The notes beneath the pieces are model-generated. The model did not search any database. It was not told the DNA's origin and saw only the letters and a list, made by a program, of their open reading frames with translations. Shown one piece after another: positions 28,246 through 34,244 of a stretch of 34,244 nucleotides of DNA (position 1 is the stretch's first letter; the number at the start of each line of letters is the position of its first letter). A program made the translations under genes and the position numbers. This DNA is from Schoenoplectus triqueter (taxonomy: Eukaryota; Streptophyta; Magnoliopsida; Poales; Cyperaceae): positions 1 through 34,244 of the forward strand of contig CAXKVV010000755.1 in assembly GCA_964058805.1 (NCBI GenBank). The letters run 5' to 3'.

Positions 28246-29657
28246 AATATATATAACAAAATTATTTAATAATTGTCACCATGATTCAAGTGACTGTCGA
28301 AATTGCCTAAATGGTGCGATTCGATCATCCCTGAAAGTGCCAAAAACTTCTGACAGGGCAAAGTTTGATATAAAAATTTCCACAACTTTATTTTACTGGA
28401 GGTATTTTTATTATCATACCTATTTAAAATTACTATTATCCATATCCTATCATTACTCATTATAATTATACTTATTCATTCTCTATCGTTATCCATTAAA
28501 ATAAATGAGTAACAAAATGCTAATAAGTACTAATGAATAATACTAATATATTAATTAATTCATCATCATTCATAAAAATATTCAAATTCATTCATTTCAT
28601 ACAAATTCATCTCTATTTTATTAATATAAAATTAAAATATAATTACGTAATCAATTTCAACATATGTCATTTCAAAACAAACAAATTAAAAAAATACATA
28701 TCTTGTAAAACTTTTTTAACTATTTAACTAGAAATTAAAATGTGTTAAAAGCAAAAAAAAGTACATTTTTTAAAAATAAAATTTTACATTATCTCATCCT
28801 ATTATATTAAAAAGTACTATACTAAATATTGTTCAAATATGATAATTTATCAGATGGTAAAGTCTGGAGAAGATAATAAGTATAATTGATAATTCATATT
28901 AATTAACTCACATAACTCAGACAACTAACATATGTAAAAAAATATTACACAAGATAATTATTTAAAAATAATATAAGTTACTTTTTAATAATTTACCCTA
29001 TAGAAAAATAGATATGAAATGACTTTTTTCATACCCTTATCTATTTACTTAATGAAAAAACTTACTCATAGTCATATTAAATAAGCTAATGAAAATTTTT
29101 TATCCATACTCATCTTATTGAATATGATGTATATCAATTAAATAGATAAAATAATATCATCGACACCCTAAAATTTATATGTGATATGATCCTTTCAAAA
29201 ACTGTCTTATATCTATTCATACCATCTCTTTGCATAATGATAATCTTTGAGTTCTTGTCGTGTCCACAATTACAAAATTTACAATACAATAAACAGTCGA
29301 GTCAGAAATGAATTTTGTTTCCTTATTCTTCTTTTTCCTACAAAATATAACTGGTGTGGAGCAGTTTTCTAGTAAATATACCGCTTAACAACACGCTACA
29401 AATTAGATAAAAAAAAACAGTTTCTACTTCTCAAAGCTGAAGGATATTGTGATTGTCAATGGCATGAGCTGGTTATAAAAAAAACGAACTTTAATCTCTT
29501 TTGATTTTTAAATACTATAAGTGTTACCAAAAAAATTATTAGACTTCAGGATGTGTTATTAATACTTCATTTTAAACTGTTGTCCAAGTGATAAAGAGAA
29601 GCTAGTATTTTCTATTTTTTTTATTTGTATGTTTCTATTCGGATTATTTTTTATTAG
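28246..29657. other. AT-rich intergenic DNA
   Basis: A slightly GC-richer patch at 28280-28375 could be a gene fragment on the minus strand but shows no known motif. The rest is AT-rich and without visible genes or paired repeats. Confidence 0.4.
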
Positions 29658-30917
29658 CACTACAATAAAAAAAAATAATTTGGCAACAGTTGTTGATCAA
29701 ATTTAACAACAGTTATTGAACTGTTATTACAGGGGTGTTATAAAAGGTTCTAAGTAACCGTTATCAAATCTCATTACCAAATTACACGTTCAAAATTATT
29801 TTTTTATTCTTTAATAATAGTTATGTGTCAGAACCGTTGTTAAAGGGCTATTTAACAATGATTTTGAGCCCAAAATTATTGTTAAATACAACTTTAACGA
29901 TGGATATGGCACAAAACTGTTGTAAATTTAACTTTCTATATGACAAAGCAACTAAAAAGAGTAAATGATATAAGAACATATGATAAAGAATAAGCATTAT
30001 GACATACATCATATTATTCATTCAATAAATAATATAAAAAAATATATAATTATTCATACAATAAAAAATATATATTTACTAAACAATACATCTTTCTTAC
30101 TTAATAATATGAACATATACAATTTCTAAAAAAAGCAAAAAAAAATAGAACTAAAAACTTCAATTAAACTTCAAATGTGCTTTTGAACTTAAAAATGAGA
30201 TTTTTTTTGGTCTTGAAAATGATCGAAATGACATAAGCAATTAACTCTATAGATTTCATCGTAACTTTTCTGTAGCCGCGTAGCACGCCTCAATCGAAAT
30301 TTTCTATCAAAATTTATGATATTTACAGTTGAGATGATCGATTTCAGTTTTCATTTCTTCGGTCTCTATTATTTCTTTCTTCTTTGTCTCTCATCTCTCT
30401 TTTATATATGAAAATAAATGACAATGAATTGGTAATCCGTGATATTTTATTTTTGATTTTTGAATCATTGGATTGGGATGAACGAACGGTGAGATGAAAA
30501 AAAACTGATAATTCAAGAGAGCGAATGTCATTGGTGAAAATAGATCTATCTGAGCTAAAAAGTGAAATAAACATTTAACAATGTTTATCTGATCAAAATC
30601 ATTGCTAAATAGAATAAAAAAATATGAAAAATCAACATACCCATTTAACAACGGTTCCTTTAAGAAACCGTTGATAAATATTAAAAAAATAATCGACACA
30701 CCATTTAACAATGATTTCTTGAAAGAATCATTGCTAAATATTGTATTTAATAACGGTTCCTTAAAAGAACAGTTGTTACATGAGTGTACAACTTTTTCAT
30801 ATTTTTTTACTCTATTTTAATAATATTTTTTATTAAAAAAATTATTGTTAAATAAGTTATTTTAATAATGTCACTGAGTCATTTTAATAATGAATTTGAT
30901 ATATAATTATTGTAATG
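29658..30917. mobile_element. Non-autonomous CACTA element, 1.26 kb
   Basis: The ends are CACTACAATA and TATTGTAATG, inverted with one mismatch. The flanks are TAG on both sides (29655-29657 and 30918-30920), an exact 3-bp duplication. Both subterminal zones hold copies of AACAACGGTT/AACCGTTGTT in hairpin arrangement, for example at 30646-30680 and 30701-30737. The core has no recognisable transposase. A different family from the element at 3285-4274. Confidence 0.88.
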
Positions 30918-30920
30918 TAG

Positions 30921-31595
30921 GAGCGAAAGCCACGGCTTAAGTTTCATTTTCTTTCCTTAATATATAGCATATTAGTATGTACTATCTTGTATCTTACTTG
31001 ATTCATATAATTAATTAATATTATATTTTTTTATTCTTTTAATAACTATTAATATTTATGAGTAGTGTATTTTCTTTGAAAAAGAATTACTCCGTTGAAC
31101 ATCATTTTTATTTTTTGCTTACATTTTATTTTTTAACTTGTTTTTTTCTACAATATATTTGATGTCAAGCAAAAAAAAAATTATCGAATTCTTTCAAAAT
31201 AAAAATAAGAATTCGGGAATTTTTTAAACAAACAAATCTGATTAACCGTTAAAATATGATTAAAGTTGTGTTTGGTCATTTTTAAATTAAGGATAGTGCA
31301 TCTGATGAAAATAAAAAATGGCTTTCATTAGCCCAATTTATATATATTTGTTGGTGAAATTCTAAAAAGAAAGTACTCTCTTAATTGCAGTTTTATATCA
31401 AATTATGTAATTAATGCGGTTTCGTTAGGATAATATAACAAATCGATCTCACTTTACCTTGGCTTCTCAACTTCAATTTTTTTTTTCAATTAGATCCACA
31501 TTATCTTTGAGTTGCTATTTAGCATTTACTTTTATTTATATGACATCATGCGTGCACATATTAGACTTGTCTTAATTCTTAGTTATGACATATAT
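30921..31595. other. Intergenic DNA, no gene seen
   Basis: AT-rich sequence between the CACTA element and the gene 3' end. No repeat pair, RNA gene or coding signal was recognised. Confidence 0.4.
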
Positions 31596-32026
31596 TTATT
31601 TATTTTTCAATAAAATGGGGGGGTGGGGGGGAGACCATCCATTTCATTGAAATCGAGTAAGAAACAAACTACAAGTCTCATGCAAAATCAACCATCTGGT
31701 TCTACAGTGAGAGTATTTAATATTCTATTACAACCATTAAAAACCATATAGCATATGCACCATCTAATACTGAAAACTACCAGTATCGAAAACAGAGACA
31801 CAAGTAATATGAAAAACACTAAGTTCTCAAATGGCAAACATACTGCTAAAGCATGACATCACCAAAACAACACAACAATTTATTATCTGAATAACAAAAA
31901 AAACTAAAGAGAAATAGCAGATATGAATGAGCTGAATTCTACATCTGAATCAATCCTTTTTTCAAACAAAAGATCTTCCTGTCATATCAGTTGGTTCCTC
32001 ATCATTGGAGCCACCTGAGTATTTAC
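31595..32026 (-). CDS. Terminal exon and 3'UTR of an unidentified gene (partial)
   Basis: On the minus strand a pyrimidine-rich tract and TTTGTAG acceptor end at 32027. The exon from 32026 to 31962 (65 bp) then reads, from its third base, KYSGGSNDEEPTDMTGRSFV followed by TGA. The frame fits cleanly from acceptor to stop. The next 320 bp are non-coding and less AT-rich, with AATAAA-like signals near 31595-31612, as in a 3'UTR. The acidic, hydrophilic tail suggests an exposed C-terminus, but I do not recognise the family. The exon before it should lie at higher coordinates, where a LINE fragment and MITEs sit, so the gene may be interrupted, have a long intron, or be a pseudogene end. Confidence 0.35.
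31617..31631. repeat. Poly-G tract (G7-T-G7)
   Basis: Two runs of seven G separated by a T, next to the gene's proposed polyadenylation region. Confidence 0.9.
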
Positions 32027-32329
32027 CTACAAAGGGAGACTTTGATAAAATCAAAGGTAAATTAGTAAATTATGAGGCAGCGACATTTTGACACCAAAAG
32101 AAAACTAAGCTGATTATCTGAACTCCTATACTTCTAAGTGATTTAGGAATTTCATTATGAAAACACAGATTATTTCTTTATAACCAAATAGTCATAATGA
32201 CAACACCTCTTCTTATTTCCACTAATTGTTGATTTTTAAAGGAAAGTAAAGCATTAGTCAACTATATATCCTCTAAAGTATTTTTAGGGAACTGAAAAGC
32301 CATTATGAGTGGCTATCCAATTTCAAATA

Positions 32330-32745
32330 CACAGAACAAATTGGCATGTGATAAGAAAATGGTTTATGGTTTCATCCTCTTGACAGAACATAAATTGAGA
32401 ACTTCTTTGCCAACCTCTTTTAATCAAATTAACTTTATTATAAAAAAAATTCTAACCAACCACAGGAATATTTAAATCTTCAGAGAAATTTTGGATTGGC
32501 AGATAATATCATAATTTTTACTAAGCACTCCTTCATAATCAAGCCATTTATAGGAGTATACAGTAAATTGCTCTGAAGCATTCCATCTCCATTTAATATC
32601 TTCTTCATCTACGTGAATAATTATTTTATCCAAAAAGAGAGTAAAATATGATATTCATCTATATGACAACCTACAATATGAACATTAAATTGTTGAATGC
32701 CTAAAGAGGGAGCTAATTCAATAGTATTTCTTTATTTTTAGTCAG
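32330..32745 (-). pseudogene. LINE reverse transcriptase zinc-binding (zf-RVT) fragment
   Basis: The minus strand reads EEDIKWRWNASEQFTVYSYK followed by WLDYEGVLSKNYDII (about 32615-32515), then KISLKI, IFLWLVR, a frameshift, and LKRGWQRSSQFMFCQEDETI followed by NHFLITCQ (about 32425-32340). This is the order of the zf-RVT domain at the C-terminus of plant LINE polyproteins: W-...-F-V, W-LV, L-KRGW, C-x-x-[C], ET-x-H-x-F-x-x-C. Stops and frameshifts show decay. No upstream RT core or poly-A tail could be assigned, so it is an isolated piece, possibly inside an intron of the neighbouring gene. Confidence 0.7.
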
Positions 32746-32903
32746 CAAAAATAAAATAGAGAACTCATAAGATAATGAAGTATCTCCTAATCATCTATCT
32801 ATCTAGACCGAGATTTCTTTTCCATTACGTATGTCTCATTCAAACAGAATTCATTGATAGCTTGATCTATAGTAACATCTTTTCAAAAGGGAGAGTATAA
32901 CAA

Positions 32904-32904
<1 letters not shown>

Positions 32905-32962
<58 letters not shown>
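32905..32962. repeat. (TTA)n microsatellite
   Basis: About 19 uninterrupted TTA units leading into a TATATA stretch at the edge of the MITE train. Confidence 0.95.
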
Positions 32963-32967
<5 letters not shown>

Positions 32968-32971
32968 GTTG

Positions 32972-33381
32972 AGTAAATCTACGGTGAGCTTAAGCTAACG
33001 GAAGAATTCTGTGAGTTTAGCTCAAAAATTATATCAAATGATCTCCAAATTTTTATTTTTCAATCTCATTAAATTCTTTATATTGAAATCTTACGGGGTA
33101 CAAAAATTTGGGATGTTTCGAGTTTTTTAAGTCACTATTTTTAATTTTTAAAAATCATCTTTAAAAATAATAATAAAATATTCAATGTCTGTACATTATT
33201 TTAAAAAATTAAAAAGAGCGACTTAAAAAACTTGAAATATCTCAAATTTTTGTACGCCATAAGATTTCAATATGAAAAATTTAATGTTATTGAAAAATCA
33301 AAATTTAGAGATCATTTGTTATATTTTTTGAGCTAAGATCACGGAGTTCTTCCGTGAGCTTAAGCTCACCGTAGATTTACT
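32972..33381. mobile_element. Long-inverted-repeat MITE 1 of a train (410 bp)
   Basis: AGTAAATCTACGGTGAGCTT at the left is matched, inverted, by the right end at 33381. The arms stay similar for about 180 bp each, to a centre near 33170. Flanks are TATATAG on both sides. It shares its interior with 27861-28245. Confidence 0.85.
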
Positions 33382-33382
33382 T

Positions 33383-33806
33383 TATATAGTTTGTCTATTG
33401 TGCTTCTAGTAGCACTTCGACCGAAATACTACCAATCCAAATTTTAATTTTTTTATGTTCAAAATTTCAATTTAAGTGGCTCAATAAAATCTTTATATCA
33501 TAATCTTATAAAATACTAATTATTATATTGTTTGGAGTTGGTTTACTATACTTAATGATTTTTAAAAACTAATTATTTTTTTACACACAAATTTTATTAT
33601 TTTTCTATTATTTTAGGGCTATCTTTCAAAAATCATTTAGCATAGTAAAATAATTCTAAAAATGATAAAAATTAGTATTCTATAAGATTATGATATAAAG
33701 ATTTTATTGAGCTATTTAAATTAAAATTTTAAGTATGAAAAATTAAAATTTGGACTGGTAGCGTTTCGGCTGAAGTGCTTTGGAAGTACAACAGACAAAC
33801 TATATA
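33383..33806. mobile_element. Long-inverted-repeat MITE 2 of a train (about 424 bp)
   Basis: TATATAGTTTGTCTATTGT at the left pairs with ACAACAGACAAACTATATA at the right. The arms continue for about 190 bp (TCAATAAAATCTTTATATCA is in both). It sits directly between MITEs 1 and 3 in TA-rich DNA. Confidence 0.85.
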
Positions 33807-33812
33807 TATATA

Positions 33813-34244
33813 TATAGAGAGAGAGAGTTTGGCTACGGTGCTACGCATAACATGGATAGTTCATGTGCTATGGACTGTTTCTCCGTTTTCAAAGTTTAAA
33901 TGGTCTATCCGACCAGTCAAAATGTTTTTCATGTGAAAATCTAGTTGGAGACCAAATTTTATTTTTTTAGGATTTTTTTACTATCTTAAAAGATAGCTAA
34001 AAAATAATTTTTTTGAATGACTCATAATAATTAAATCAAATGATTTTTTAGCTATCTTAAAAAAATAGTAAAAAAATTCTAAACAATATAAAATTTGTTC
34101 CCTAACTAGATTTTCATATGAAAAATATTTTAACCGGTCGGATCGACTATTTAAACTTTGAAGACGGATAAATGGTCCGTAGTACACATGTCATCCGTAC
34201 TATGCGTAACACTGTAACCAAATTCTCACTCTCTCTCTCTCTCT
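33813..34244. mobile_element. Long-inverted-repeat MITE 3 of a train (reaches window end)
   Basis: The left arm (TTTGGCTACGGTGCTACGCA near 33828) matches the inverted right arm (TTTGGTTACAGTGTTACGCA). Both are capped by GAGAGAG/CTCTCTC runs, with the centre near 34020. Its layout and blocks such as AAAGTTTAAATGG resemble the MITE at 27430-27860. The outer right edge may be beyond the window. Confidence 0.8.

Noticed and set aside
1..34244. tRNA, snRNA, miRNA genes
   Set aside because: No cloverleaf with intact A and B boxes and no convincing small RNA gene was seen; long inverted repeats are explained by MITEs.

Overview
The window is nuclear DNA of a flowering plant: AT-rich, intron-bearing, without long open reading frames, and built almost entirely of nested transposable elements. 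The mix of Ty1/copia, two-gene MULE, CACTA, hAT and Mutator-type MITEs and LINE remnants is typical of an angiosperm intergenic region. I could not settle the species. No intact protein-coding gene is visible.

Layout. 1-255 is the end of a MULE related to the one at 5588-11210. 320-3160 is a CACTA-type element with a TAT target duplication that seems to carry intron-containing host gene fragments (Pack-CACTA). 3285-4274 is a second, non-autonomous CACTA element (TTA duplication). 5251-24632 is one old Ty1/copia element on the minus strand, with both LTRs, PBS, gag, protease, integrase, RT and RNase H remnants and a near-matching 5-bp target duplication. It has been pushed from about 4.6 kb to 19.4 kb by later insertions: a 5.6-kb MULE (5588-11210, exact 9-bp duplication), about 8.2 kb of non-coding repeat-rich DNA (about 12990-21160), and three hAT-type MITEs in gag (22550-22916, 23025-23464, 24035-24193, each with an 8-bp duplication). 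24760-25145 is a Mutator-type MITE. 27430-28245 holds two long-inverted-repeat MITEs. 29658-30917 is a third CACTA element (TAG duplication). 31600-32026 is the 3' end of an unidentified minus-strand gene, followed by a LINE zinc-knuckle fragment (32330-32745). 32905-34244 is a (TTA)n tract and a train of three long-inverted-repeat MITEs, the last running to the window edge.

Most notable. (1) At 20112-20848, inside the non-coding insertion, at least twelve hairpins share an 11-nt loop (GTTCTGTAGTA or close variants) while their stems differ in sequence yet stay paired, often with an unpaired base on the 5' arm; two copies show two adjacent compensatory base-pair changes. Other loop families in the same insertion behave likewise. 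(2) The MULE is a two-gene element whose long TIRs each carry a TATA box facing inward: a plant-mobile-domain gene (plus) converges on a mudrA-like SWIM transposase gene (minus), a layout like maize MuDR but with a different second gene. (3) The CACTA-type element at 320-3160 contains exon-like pieces with splice signals.

All calls come from reading motifs and repeats by eye. No database search or folding program was run.
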